A DNA stretch of 64,000 bases from Haloarchaeobius amylolyticus (GTDB lineage: Archaea; Halobacteriota; Halobacteria; Halobacteriales; Natrialbaceae): assembly GCF_026616195.1 (NCBI RefSeq), contig NZ_JANHDH010000001.1, forward strand, positions 1,798,001 to 1,862,000, in the 5' to 3' direction. How positions within the stretch are numbered: the stretch's first letter is position 1; each line of letters starts with the position of its first letter. The position numbers and the translations under genes were made by a program. Positions 44,251 through 52,098 of the stretch are shown here, in pieces. A model generated the notes under the pieces. That model was not told where the DNA came from. It did not search any database and saw only the letters and a program-made list of their open reading frames with translations.

Positions 44251-44676
44251 ATGGGCAACAAGAACAAGACGATCTCCTTCCGCGTGAACGAGGACGCCTT
44301 CGACACGCTCCAGGAGATCGCGGCGGAGCGGGACATCTCCCTCTCGGCGGTCTTCCGCGACTACGTCGACATGCTCGTCGCCCACGACGGCCAGGTCGAG
44401 GTACTCCCGGAACACGAGGTCCCCGAACAGGGAAGTACCGGCGGCGAGGAGTGGCCTCCGAAGGTCGAGGTCCCGAAGAGCTTCGTCCGCGAACACGAAC
44501 GCCTCGAACTCGAAGCGGACCACCTCCGCGAACAGCTCGACGAGTACAAACAGTACGTCACGCACCTCCGCGAGGCCCTCGAAGAGGCCGAAGACGGCGA
44601 GGAGGTCATCCACCTCGAGGACCTCGACCTCGAGACCGACCGCGACGAGGACTCGACCTACCGCATCCGCGACTGA
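44251..44676 (+). CDS. Ribbon-helix-helix DNA-binding protein with coiled-coil tail
   Basis: 141 residues from ATG 44251. The N-terminal RHH is GNKNKTISFRVNEDAFDTLQEIAAERDISLSAVFRDYVDMLVAHD (CopG/Arc type). A Pro-containing linker leads to a helical, Glu-rich coiled coil (ERLELEADHLREQLDEYKQYVTHLREALEEAEDGEEVIHLED). The coiled coil probably mediates higher oligomers. No toxin gene lies next to it, so a regulator is more likely than an antitoxin. Confidence 0.8.
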   Translation: MGNKNKTISFRVNEDAFDTLQEIAAERDISLSAVFRDYVDMLVAHDGQVEVLPEHEVPEQGSTGGEEWPPKVEVPKSFVREHERLELEADHLREQLDEYKQYVTHLREALEEAEDGEEVIHLEDLDLETDRDEDSTYRIRD

Positions 44677-44688
44677 CCTCCCGACGCC

Positions 44689-45147
44689 CTAGCCCGAAAG
44701 CTCCTCTTTCGACCGCTTCGCCCGCTGTCGCATCTCCTCGTTGTCGTCGACGCGAGCCAGTTCCTCCATCGCCTCCAGCGTCCGGACCCCGTCGTCGAGG
44801 AACGACAGCACGTCGCCCTCGTAGGCGTACACCATGTAATCGTCACCCATCACGTCGACGATGGCGCTCGGGCTCAGCCCCTGCGCCCGCAACTCCAGCA
44901 GGTAGCTGATGAACTTCCGCTCCGGATGCCCGCAGTACGGCGCGTTGTCACAGCCACAGTCCATGAAGTCCTGCGCGAAGTCCAGCACGCGCTCTCGCGT
45001 CGTCTCGTCGAGCTTGTCCAGGTTCTCCCCACCGTTGAACAGGATGTCCAGCGTCGCCCCCTTGAACGCCCCCTTCGGGATGTTCGTGTCCAGCTGGGAG
45101 CTGAGCTGGCGGTGGTTCTTGACGTAGATCTTGTCCGTGATGGCCAC
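44689..45147 (-). CDS. Conserved haloarchaeal protein with CXC-type cysteine cluster
   Basis: 152 residues from GTG 45147 (VAITDKIYVKNHRQLSSQLDTNIPKGAFKGATLDILFNG). A Cys cluster sits in the middle (MDCGCDNAPYCGHPERKFISYLLELRAQGLSPSAIVDVMGDDY): C-X-C, then C and H that could bind a metal. The rest is helical. It looks conserved, but I cannot name the family. It converges on the RHH gene and lies next to tRNA-His. Confidence 0.7.
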   Translation of the reverse strand: MAITDKIYVKNHRQLSSQLDTNIPKGAFKGATLDILFNGGENLDKLDETTRERVLDFAQDFMDCGCDNAPYCGHPERKFISYLLELRAQGLSPSAIVDVMGDDYMVYAYEGDVLSFLDDGVRTLEAMEELARVDDNEEMRQRAKRSKEELSG

Positions 45148-45276
45148 GCTTGGACAGCTATTGCAGCGTGCCGGGCAAAAGCGCCCCGGTCTCACCCCGC
45201 GTGTGTCTGTCTGTCGTGGAACCGCCGAGTCGTAACGTATTTTTACGCTGCTGGATTACCTGTGGATGCACACAGT

Positions 45277-45350
45277 GTCCGGGTTGGGGTAGTGGACTAT
45301 CCTTCAGCCTTGTGGAGGCTGAGACGCGGGTTCAATTCTCGCACCTGGAC
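45277..45350 (+). tRNA. tRNA-His (GUG)
   Basis: Folds as a tRNA of 74 bases with encoded G(-1) opposite C73, the tRNA-His identity pair: 5' GTCCGGGT pairs with 3' ACCTGGAC. Anticodon stem CAGCC/GGCTG encloses loop TTGTGGA with anticodon GTG. T-stem GCGGG/CTCGC with loop TTCAATT. The D-stem is weak at one pair. CCA is not encoded. No intron is seen. Confidence 0.95.
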
Positions 45351-45448
45351 CCTTCAAAATTCTTACAGAAGCAAAAGATAGCTAGTCGCCGTTATCGTCC
45401 CCTCTACGCGCCGAAACCAGCAACCCAGGCCAATTTATATAATATATT
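45351..45448. other. AT-rich stretch between tRNA-His and the HNH nuclease gene
   Basis: The 98 bases downstream of the tRNA include the AT-rich block AATTTATATAATATATTC at 45431-45448. It is much lower in GC than the surroundings. It continues into the HNH nuclease gene and suggests foreign DNA inserted beside a tRNA. No copy of the tRNA 3' end was seen elsewhere in the window. Confidence 0.6.
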
Positions 45449-46279
45449 CTATAATTCTTCGGAGACCGCATTCCGCAGCTCTGTCCACGAGATCTTCCCG
45501 AAATCGGCCTTCCGGTGGCAACTCGTACAGAGCGACGCCACGTTCTCCAGTTCGTGCGCCTCTGCGACGTCGAATCCGGTGGATTCTGCGTACAGTCGAA
45601 CCGGAACAAGGTGGTGGACGTCGGGATTCCTGCCGAGCTCTTCCTTCGTGGTTCCACAGATCACACATCGATAGCCATCGCGTTCGAGTGCCTGTCTGCG
45701 GATTGTCGACCAACCCGTTCCGTACGGACCGGGATCTCCGCCCTTCCAGTTCGGATGCCCAGAGCCGGTGTTCGATTCCGAGAGCCACTCGCTGCGACAC
45801 GTCTCGCTACAGAGGACTGTCTCGTTGATCTCGCTGGGATATCTCGACACTGGCTCCCCACAGTAGGTGCAGGCGACCTCGCGTTTACCACCCTTCCAGC
45901 GGGGGTTATCGGTGCCGTCGAGGCAGGGAGTCTCCTGCCACTCGCCATCCTCGACACATACCGAACAGTAGACACCAGTCTTTTCGCTTGGGTAGTACTC
46001 GAAACTGGAGCCACAGATTCGGCAGGTGGTCTCTGCTTTGCCGCCCCTGTAATTCGGGTTCTCGCTGCCCTTGCTCGAGGTGGCTTCCTGTCGACAGCCG
46101 GTAGAACAGTACCGCTGTTCGTGTTCGGAGTAGAACTCGGTTCCACAGAATCGGCACTCTCGGTTTGGAAGGCGTTCGTCGTGACTTCGCCAGTGGTGGA
46201 CGTGCAGACCGCGCTGTGTTTCAAATCGGGAGTCGCAACTTGGACACGGCCACTCGGCCTCGTTCTCTTCGTCAGCCAT
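45449..46279 (-). CDS. HNH endonuclease with N-terminal zinc fingers
   Basis: 276 residues from ATG 46279 (MADEENEAEWPCPSCDSRF). N-terminal C2H2 finger (CPSC...HVHHWRSH) and three treble-clef-like Cys4 modules (CRFCGTEFYSEHEQRYCSTGC; CRICGSSFEYYPSEKTGVYCSVC; CTYCGEPVSRYPSEINETVLCSETC). These are linked by NPNYRGG, NPRWKGG and HPNWKGG spacers. The C-terminal HNH fold is YRCVICGTTKEELGRNPDVHHLVPVRL ... NVASLCTSCHRKADFG. The modular zinc fingers probably bind DNA. Lower GC and the tRNA neighbour point to a mobile gene. Confidence 0.88.
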   Translation of the reverse strand: MADEENEAEWPCPSCDSRFETQRGLHVHHWRSHDERLPNRECRFCGTEFYSEHEQRYCSTGCRQEATSSKGSENPNYRGGKAETTCRICGSSFEYYPSEKTGVYCSVCVEDGEWQETPCLDGTDNPRWKGGKREVACTYCGEPVSRYPSEINETVLCSETCRSEWLSESNTGSGHPNWKGGDPGPYGTGWSTIRRQALERDGYRCVICGTTKEELGRNPDVHHLVPVRLYAESTGFDVAEAHELENVASLCTSCHRKADFGKISWTELRNAVSEEL

Positions 46280-46392
46280 CCCCCCATATTTTCCCACACA
46301 TGATAGATGAAACCTTCTGGTTGAGTCAGTAACGATATGAGAGAGTCGTCGTCACCCTCGTCGCGAGTGACTGCCGGAATAGAGAGATCAGT

Positions 46393-47556
46393 TCAGTCGG
46401 CGGTCCCGGCCCGACTCGCCGGGTTCGCCGAGCCGCTCTCCTGGATGATGTTGAACGCGGTCATGAGGTCGGTCCGGGAGATGAGCCCGACGAGCTCGTT
46501 GTGGTGGTCGGTGACCAGCAGGCGACCGACGCCCTCCTCCTGCATGGTCTGGAGGGCCTCCATCGCGTCGGCGTCGGGGCCGATGGTGACGAGGTCGGTC
46601 GTCATGATCTCCTCGACGAGGTAGGCGTCGCGCTCGACCGACGGGACGCTCCGGGCGTCCTCGAGGGTCACCAGCCCGACGAGGGCGCCGTTCTCCAGGA
46701 CCGGGTAGCCGGTGTGGCGTTCCTGGAACATGCGCTGGATGAGCGTCGCCACGCTCTCGTCGCGCTCGATGGTGTTGAGGCGCTCCCACGGGGTCATGAT
46801 GTCGCGGACGGTGACGTTCTGGAACGCCGCCTTCATCACGACCTGCTGGGCCTCGGATGACGCCCCGATGTAGACGAAGAACGCGATACCGATGAGCAGG
46901 ATCTGGAAGGTGAACAGGCCGAACAGGCCGAGCAGGAGCGCGAAGAGCTTCCCGACCTCGGCGGCGATCTGGGTCGCCCGGGCGTACGGCCGCCGGCGGG
47001 CGAGGAGTGCGCGGAGCACCCGACCGCCGTCCATCGGGAAGCCGGGGAGCATGTTGAACACGGCGAGCGAGAGGTTCATCAGCGCGAGGTACCCGACGAC
47101 GAACCGCGGCGCGGGGTAGCCGGCCGGGACCACGACGAACGCGATGGCGGAGGCCACCCCGACCAGCACGGAGACGATGGGGCCGGCGATGGCGATCTGG
47201 AGCTCCTGTTTCCAGTCCTCGGGCATCTCGGAGAGCGAGGCGATGCCACCGAAGATCCACAGCGTGATGGAGTCGATGGGGTAGCCGTAGCGCATCGCGA
47301 CGAGCGAGTGGCCGAGTTCGTGCAGCACGACGCCGGCGAACAGGCCGATGGCGGCGGCCGACCCGATGACCCAGGGCGTCGCCCCGGTCGTCAGGGGGTC
47401 GATAGGCAGCCCTGCGCCGAACACCTGGTTCATCAGGTCGGCGACGGCCGCGACCCGGTCGCCGATGAGGTAGGCGAACAGCGGAAGCACCAACAGGAAC
47501 GTCAGGTCCAACTTGATCGGGATGCCGAAGAGGGACCCGATGCGGAAACTTCGCAT
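46393..47556 (-). CDS. Site-2-protease-like M50 metalloprotease with CBS domains
   Basis: 387 residues. Six or so membrane helices with the zinc motif HELGH in AGVVLHELGHSLVAMRYGYP and the second ligand region NMLPGFPMDGGRVLRALLA. Two CBS domains follow (VRDIMTPWERLNTIERDESVATLIQRMF; VEEIMTTDLVTIGPDADAMEALQTM). This is the archaeal site-2-protease/CBS architecture for intramembrane cleavage of signal proteins, where CBS may sense nucleotides. Substrate unknown. Confidence 0.93.
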   Translation of the reverse strand: MRSFRIGSLFGIPIKLDLTFLLVLPLFAYLIGDRVAAVADLMNQVFGAGLPIDPLTTGATPWVIGSAAAIGLFAGVVLHELGHSLVAMRYGYPIDSITLWIFGGIASLSEMPEDWKQELQIAIAGPIVSVLVGVASAIAFVVVPAGYPAPRFVVGYLALMNLSLAVFNMLPGFPMDGGRVLRALLARRRPYARATQIAAEVGKLFALLLGLFGLFTFQILLIGIAFFVYIGASSEAQQVVMKAAFQNVTVRDIMTPWERLNTIERDESVATLIQRMFQERHTGYPVLENGALVGLVTLEDARSVPSVERDAYLVEEIMTTDLVTIGPDADAMEALQTMQEEGVGRLLVTDHHNELVGLISRTDLMTAFNIIQESGSANPASRAGTAD

Positions 47557-47625
47557 GGGGAACAGTAGCCGCGGGACGGTCTTAAAGGGTGGCCGATTAA
47601 GTGCCCGCCCGGCCTACCGTCGGCC

Positions 47626-47997
47626 ATGAGCGACCCCGAACCACTCGTACGACGCGCCGCAGACATCGACTACGAGGACGTGGACGCTGCCGCCGGGCTC
47701 CGCAAGGGGGTACTGGTCTCCGCGGACCACGGCGCACCCCACTTCGCCATCCGCCGGTTCACGCTCGACCCCGGCAGCGAGGTGCCGAAACACACCAACG
47801 AGGTGGAACACGAGCAGTACGTACTGGAGGGCGAGTACGTCGTGGGCATCGGTGACGAGGAGTACCGGGTCGAGGCGGGTGACTCGCTCCTGATTCCGGC
47901 GGGCACGGTCCACTGGTACCGCAACGAGAGCGACCAGCAGGGCGCGTTCCTCTGTGCGGTGCCGAACGGGGACGACGAGATCGAACTGGTCGAGTAG
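47626..47997 (+). CDS. Cupin-domain protein
   Basis: 123 residues. Single cupin fold with the metal-binding pattern VPKHTNEVEHEQYVLEGEYVVGIG and GDSLLIPAGTVHWYRNES. Small cupins can be isomerases, dioxygenases or storage folds, and the substrate is not evident. Confidence 0.85.
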   Translation: MSDPEPLVRRAADIDYEDVDAAAGLRKGVLVSADHGAPHFAIRRFTLDPGSEVPKHTNEVEHEQYVLEGEYVVGIGDEEYRVEAGDSLLIPAGTVHWYRNESDQQGAFLCAVPNGDDEIELVE

Positions 47998-48034
47998 TAT
48001 CGGCTCCCGGGCGGCTCCGGTACGCTTTTGTTCG

Positions 48035-48050
48035 TTTAGGCCAACCTAAA
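48035..48050. promoter_or_regulatory. Palindromic operator TTTAGG-N4-CCTAAA (box 1)
   Basis: TTTAGGCCAACCTAAA, perfect 6-base arms around a 4-base core. It ends four bases before ATG 48055, and TATA-like CTTTTG lies about 27 bases before the ATG, so the box covers the likely transcription start. The motif resembles TTAGG...CCTAA operators of metal-dependent DtxR/IdeR/SirR repressors. Repression is inferred. Confidence 0.75.
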
Positions 48051-48054
48051 CCGT

Positions 48055-48162
48055 ATGGGAAAGCGCCAGTCACAGCCTCGCACCACCCGGTCTCGCGCCG
48101 CCGTCGGCCTGTTCTGCGGGCTCTTCGGGACGCCCGAGACAGGGGAGGAGACGGACGAGTAG
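48055..48162 (+). CDS. 35-residue microprotein under box 1
   Basis: ORF too short for most tracks: MGKRQSQPRTTRSRAAVGLFCGLFGTPETGEETDE. Basic N-terminal half, a short hydrophobic GLFCGLFG stretch with one Cys, acidic end. The ATG is four bases after the operator, as expected for a leaderless gene controlled by it. It converges on the 48169 gene with a 6-base gap. Confidence 0.5.
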   Translation: MGKRQSQPRTTRSRAAVGLFCGLFGTPETGEETDE

Positions 48163-48168
48163 CCGTCC

Positions 48169-48630
48169 TCAGTCGGAGAGCTTCGCGTCCAGCTGTCGCG
48201 CCACCACGTCGTCCTCGAAGGGGCCGTCGTCCCGGGAGAGGTGGATGAGCGGGGCGTCGTCCATCCGGATCCACTCGCCGTCTCGACCGTTGCTCAGCGT
48301 CACCGACTCCTGTGTCCGGGGGAGCCCGTTCGAGCGCATCCCCGTGGTCCGGGAGCGCGTCGTCGCGACGTGCAGGGGCGCGTCGTCGTCCTCGTACACG
48401 GTGGGTCGGTAGGTCGGGTGCTCGGGGTCGAGTTCCCGCATCGCGGCCTGGTAGGTGCGGGTCGCCTCGGCGGCCGTCTGGGCGTCGTCACGGGTGTCGA
48501 ACCGCGTGCCGGTCGCGGGTTCGGGCCGGTGGCCGGTGGTCGAGCAGGCGACGACGAAACCGCCGTCCTCGCTGGCGAGGTCGGCGACGGTGCGGCGAGC
48601 GCGTCGGAGGCGCCCGGCGGGGTCGGTCAT
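48169..48630 (-). CDS. Small protein, paralogue A of the palindrome-linked cluster
   Basis: 153 residues from ATG 48630 (a GTG is at 48636). The first ~75 residues (GGFVVACSTTGHRPEPATGTRFDTRDDAQTAAEATRTYQAAMRELDPEHPTYRPTVYEDDD) match the single domain of the 48799 product; the rest is an extra C-terminal part. Box 2 lies 14 bases upstream and overlaps its TATA-like element. Family not recognised; no catalytic motif. Confidence 0.65.
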   Translation of the reverse strand: MTDPAGRLRRARRTVADLASEDGGFVVACSTTGHRPEPATGTRFDTRDDAQTAAEATRTYQAAMRELDPEHPTYRPTVYEDDDAPLHVATTRSRTTGMRSNGLPRTQESVTLSNGRDGEWIRMDDAPLIHLSRDDGPFEDDVVARQLDAKLSD

Positions 48631-48643
48631 ACCCACACCTATC

Positions 48644-48657
48644 TTAGGCCGACCTAA
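48644..48657. promoter_or_regulatory. Palindromic operator TTAGG-N4-CCTAA (box 2)
   Basis: TTAGGCCGACCTAA with perfect 5-base arms. On the minus strand it partly overlaps TTTTTA (48656-48661), which is ~28 bases before the ATG of the 48169 gene. This fits a repressor site blocking TBP binding. Confidence 0.75.
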
Positions 48658-48708
48658 AAAGTTGGCGAATCGGTGTGTAGCGGCCCCGAGTGTCTAGGAG
48701 ACAACCGC

Positions 48709-48724
48709 TTTTGGCTGGCCTAAA
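48709..48724. promoter_or_regulatory. Degenerate palindromic operator TTTTGG-N4-CCTAAA (box 3)
   Basis: TTTTGGCTGGCCTAAA, one mismatch from the box 1 pattern. It lies 6-12 bases before possible starts GTG 48731 and ATG 48737 and 75 bases before ATG 48799. The three boxes share the core geometry, which makes chance unlikely. Confidence 0.6.
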
Positions 48725-48736
48725 GAATCGGTGTCG

Positions 48737-48799
48737 ATGCCGGCAGTATCTCGCGGAATCCATAACGATTTTTTATTCATAGGGCATCGACAGGAGTGA
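48737..48799 (+). CDS. 20-residue upstream ORF, possible leader peptide
   Basis: MPAVSRGIHNDFLFIGHRQE, stop TGA overlapping the next ATG (TGATG), so translation of the 48799 gene could be coupled to it. It starts 12 bases after box 3. Very short, so this is only a candidate. Confidence 0.3.
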   Translation: MPAVSRGIHNDFLFIGHRQE

Positions 48800-49095
48800 T
48801 GGCACGCTTTCGCGACGGGTTCGGCGAGATTCGAGCCCACCTGGACGCCCTCCACGCCCCGGGTGGCCCGTACCGAGTGGTCTGTGCGAAGTCCGGCGAG
48901 ACCCCTGCGCCGCTGTCGGGGTATCGCTTCGACGACCGGCAGACCGCGGCGGAGGCGACCGACGTCGCCGCGACCTACCGGGCGTACCTCCGCCTCTACG
49001 ACCCGACGGTCCCCTTCGCCGACCTCATCGTCTGCGAGGACGTCGACCCCGAGCCCGAGACGAGTCGGCGCCCCGCGACGGTCAACCGCGAGTAG
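48799..49095 (+). CDS. Small protein, paralogue B of the palindrome-linked cluster
   Basis: 98 residues from ATG 48799 (MARFRDGFGEIRAHLDALHAPGGPYRVVCAKSGETPAPLSGYRFDDRQTAAEATDVAATYRAYLRLYDPTVPFADLIVCEDVD). It is the single-domain paralogue of the 48169 product: the blocks YRVVCAKSG/FVVACSTTG and RFDDRQTAAEAT/RFDTRDDAQTAAEAT align. A TATA-like GATTTTTTATT lies about 27 bases upstream. Function unknown. Confidence 0.7.
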   Translation: MARFRDGFGEIRAHLDALHAPGGPYRVVCAKSGETPAPLSGYRFDDRQTAAEATDVAATYRAYLRLYDPTVPFADLIVCEDVDPEPETSRRPATVNRE

Positions 49096-49149
49096 CGGGG
49101 ACGACCGGAACGCAGAACCCTGAAATACCCCACTCACGTATCGCCAGCC

Positions 49150-51204
49150 GTGTCTGAACAGGTCCAGCGCGTCGATACGTTGTTCCTCCACGAGACCGGT
49201 GACACCTACCTCGCCGTCGTCGTCCGCGATGGCAAGCGCGTGTTTCGCGCGAAACTGGAACTCAAGGAGACCAGCGCCGGGCCCCGCCCCGGTCGCTTCC
49301 GGGTCATCCGCGGCTCGTCGGAGGAGCCCCGTAGCCCCGACGAGTTCGTCGAGATCGCCCGCCGAGCGACCCGTATCCGCATCTCCGAGCAGACCACCTC
49401 GCCGGCCCGCGACGAGTTGCGGTCGATGCTCGACGGTTACCAGCTGGAGGCGAAGGTGGTCCGGACCTGTCGCTACTGCGCCTCCGAGGGGCGCTACTCG
49501 CCCATCACGGCCGACACGGCCGTGAAGTCGGGGCGCGACTACATCTGCGTCGACTGTGCCCGGGCCGAACTCGAACAGGAGCTCGCCTACCACGGCGAGT
49601 TCACCGGCCCCGCACAGGACCGCCTCGAGGAGCTGATGCTCGAGGTACAGGACATCGAGAAGATCAAGAACCTGCTCAAGGGCGAGCTCGACCCCGACCT
49701 CACGAAGTTCGACGAGATATCGGCGACGACCGACGACATCGACCTCGTCCCGACCGACTCGCTGAACCTCCACCCCGGCCTGCAGGGGATGCTCGAAGAC
49801 CGCTTCGACACCCTGCTCCCGGTCCAGAGTCTGGCTGTCGACAATGGACTCTTCGACGGCGACGACCAACTCGTGGTGAGCGCGACCGCGACCGGGAAGA
49901 CCCTCATCGGCGAGATGGCCGGCATCGACAACGTCCTCAACGGGAAGGGGAAGATGCTCTTTCTGGTCCCCCTCGTCGCGCTCGCCAACCAGAAGCACGA
50001 GGACTTCGAGGAGCGCTACGGCGACATGGTCGACGTGACCATCCGGGTCGGCGCGAGCCGCGTCTCCGCCTCGGGCTCCCGGTTCGACCCCTCGGCCGAC
50101 GTCATCGTCGGCACCTACGAGGGTATCGACCACGCGCTCCGGACAGGGAAGGACCTCGGCGACATCGGGACCGTCGTCATCGACGAGGTCCACACGCTCA
50201 AAGAGGAGGGCCGCGGCCACCGCCTCGACGGCCTCATCTCCCGGCTGAAGTACTACAGCGACAGGCGCAAACAGCAGCGCCAGAACTACGGCGGCGCCCA
50301 GTGGGTCTACCTCTCGGCGACCGTCGGCAACCCCTCGGAACTCGCCCAGAAGCTCTGGGCGACCCTCATCGAGTTCGAGGAGCGCCCCGTCCCCATCGAG
50401 CGCCACGTCACCTTCGCGGGCGGACAGGAGAAGCCACGCATCATCAACCGGCTGGTGAAACGCGAGTTCGACCGGAAGTCCTCGAAGGGCTACCGCGGCC
50501 AGACCATCGTGTTCACCAACTCCCGGCGGCGCTGTCACGAACTCGCCCGGAAGATGGAGTACAAGGCCGCGCCCTACCACGCCGGACTGGACTACGGTCG
50601 CCGGAAGAAGGTCGAGCGCATGTTCGGCGACCAGGAGATCTCCGCGGTCATCACGACCGCGGCGCTCGCGGCCGGTGTCGACTTCCCGGCCTCGCAGGTC
50701 GTCTTCGACTCGCTGGCGATGGGTATCGAGTGGCTCTCGGTCCAGGAGTTCAGCCAGATGCTCGGTCGCGCTGGCCGGCCGGACTACCACGACCGCGGGA
50801 AGGTGTACATGCTGGTCGAGCCCGACTGCACCTACCACAACTCCATGGAGATGACCGAGGACGAGGTCGCGTTCAAGCTCCTCAAGGGCGAGATGGAGCC
50901 GGTCATCACCCGCTACGACGAGGACGCCGCCGTCGAGGAGACGCTGGCGAACATCACGGTCGCGGGCAAGAAGGCGAAGAAGCTCAACGACCGGATGCTC
51001 GGCGAGATACCTACCAAGCACGCCATCGGGAAGCTCCTGGAGTACGACTTCATCGACGGCTTCGCGCCGACCGACCTCGGCCGCGTCGTCTGTACGCACT
51101 TCCTCACCCCCGGCGACGCCTTCACCATCCTCGACGGGGTCCGCAAGGAGAAACACCCCTACGAGGTCGTCGCCGACATCGAGTTGAAGGACCAGGAGCT
51201 GTGA
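49150..51204 (+). CDS. Superfamily 2 DEAD/DEAH-type helicase with N-terminal zinc ribbon
   Basis: 684 residues from GTG 49150. An N-terminal domain (~1-100) is followed by a Cys4 zinc ribbon (CRYCASEGRYSPITADTAVKSGRDYICVDC). The helicase core has Walker A SATATGKTLIGEMAG, Walker B VIDEVHTL, motif III LSATVGN, and the C-terminal domain with TIVFTNSRRRCHELARKM, ITTAALAAGVDFPASQVVF and FSQMLGRAGRPDYHDRGK. It resembles haloarchaeal Ski2/Hel308-like helicases of uncertain role. Repair or RNA processing are possible. Confidence 0.93.
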   Translation: MSEQVQRVDTLFLHETGDTYLAVVVRDGKRVFRAKLELKETSAGPRPGRFRVIRGSSEEPRSPDEFVEIARRATRIRISEQTTSPARDELRSMLDGYQLEAKVVRTCRYCASEGRYSPITADTAVKSGRDYICVDCARAELEQELAYHGEFTGPAQDRLEELMLEVQDIEKIKNLLKGELDPDLTKFDEISATTDDIDLVPTDSLNLHPGLQGMLEDRFDTLLPVQSLAVDNGLFDGDDQLVVSATATGKTLIGEMAGIDNVLNGKGKMLFLVPLVALANQKHEDFEERYGDMVDVTIRVGASRVSASGSRFDPSADVIVGTYEGIDHALRTGKDLGDIGTVVIDEVHTLKEEGRGHRLDGLISRLKYYSDRRKQQRQNYGGAQWVYLSATVGNPSELAQKLWATLIEFEERPVPIERHVTFAGGQEKPRIINRLVKREFDRKSSKGYRGQTIVFTNSRRRCHELARKMEYKAAPYHAGLDYGRRKKVERMFGDQEISAVITTAALAAGVDFPASQVVFDSLAMGIEWLSVQEFSQMLGRAGRPDYHDRGKVYMLVEPDCTYHNSMEMTEDEVAFKLLKGEMEPVITRYDEDAAVEETLANITVAGKKAKKLNDRMLGEIPTKHAIGKLLEYDFIDGFAPTDLGRVVCTHFLTPGDAFTILDGVRKEKHPYEVVADIELKDQEL

Positions 51205-51220
51205 CGCCGACACCGGAGCC

Positions 51221-51952
51221 GTGACACCCACCCACGTCGTCGTCCTCGGCTGGGACGAACACCGGACCGCCGACGAGCGCGAGGCGGCGAACGCGGCAGT
51301 GCGGGCGGCGCTCGAAGACGGCGAGTCGGTGCAGGTTCTTCTCGACGACGAATCGGCGCTGGAGCACGACCACCCCGAGGCCCTCGACCGCTTTCGAACT
51401 GGTTTCTCGCAGGCGAGTCGGGACGCCGGCGGGACGACCTACCGCGGCTCGCTCTCCGCCTGTTCGCCGGCACTCGACGCGCTCCTCGACCTGGACAGCC
51501 ACCACCGGTTCGTGACGCTGGACACGCTCGTGGTCGAGGGACCGGACGACCCACTGCTCAGATACGTCCCGGACCACGGCGACCTGACCCTGGGGACGGC
51601 GGCCGTCGCCGAGCGCGTCGAGACAGCACTCGCAGGACACCCGGCCGCCGTCCTCCCGGCGGACCGCGTCGAGTGGCGTGACGGGGACACCACGGTCGCC
51701 CTCGACCCGCCGAACGTCTGCGTGGGAGACGCGTGTTTCGACCTCTCTCGCCTCGAAGACGCGACGGTCGACCACGAGGCTGGCGACCTGGTGCTGGCGT
51801 GGTCGGCGTCGCGAGGAGTCCTCGGGCGGGTGCTCGACAGCGTCGGCCCAGCCCGGCCGTCGCGGCTCGCGCTCCCCCGGGACGAGGCCACGCGCGAGCG
51901 CATCGAGACAGTGGTCGGTCGGCTTCGAGTACTTCTGTCTGACGGCCCCTGA
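51221..51952 (+). CDS. Conserved hypothetical protein
   Basis: 243 residues from GTG 51221 (VTPTHVVVLGWDEHRTADEREAANAAVRAALEDGESVQVLLDD). The opening strand and alternating helix pattern suggest an alpha/beta fold (VTLDTLVVEGPDDPLLRYVPDHGDLTLGTAAVAERVETAL). No recognised motif. It lies 16 bases after the helicase gene and is probably in the same operon. Confidence 0.65.
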   Translation: MTPTHVVVLGWDEHRTADEREAANAAVRAALEDGESVQVLLDDESALEHDHPEALDRFRTGFSQASRDAGGTTYRGSLSACSPALDALLDLDSHHRFVTLDTLVVEGPDDPLLRYVPDHGDLTLGTAAVAERVETALAGHPAAVLPADRVEWRDGDTTVALDPPNVCVGDACFDLSRLEDATVDHEAGDLVLAWSASRGVLGRVLDSVGPARPSRLALPRDEATRERIETVVGRLRVLLSDGP

Positions 51953-52098
51953 CCCCGGAAATCACCGGAAGCGCCACCGAAGAGGGCCACAACGCTCATT
52001 ACAAACCTTTCAACTGGCCAAAACTATCAAGAGCGAACCCGCCTTTCCGTTGGATAATCCGGGGGAGCGGCGTCGACCGTCGCCTCCCGACTCACACC

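Noticed and set aside
44251-45147. RHH protein and adjacent convergent gene as a toxin-antitoxin pair
   Set aside because: The two genes converge instead of forming an operon, and the 44689 product has no toxin motif.
45277-45350. tRNA-His as an attB site of an integrative element
   Set aside because: No integrase gene and no second copy of the tRNA 3' end in the window; only the AT-rich HNH region is consistent with mobility.
48694-51231. 845-codon frame antisense to the helicase
   Set aside because: Mirror of a conserved helicase, with composition typical of antisense frames (Val/Leu/Arg/Asp-rich) and no domain.
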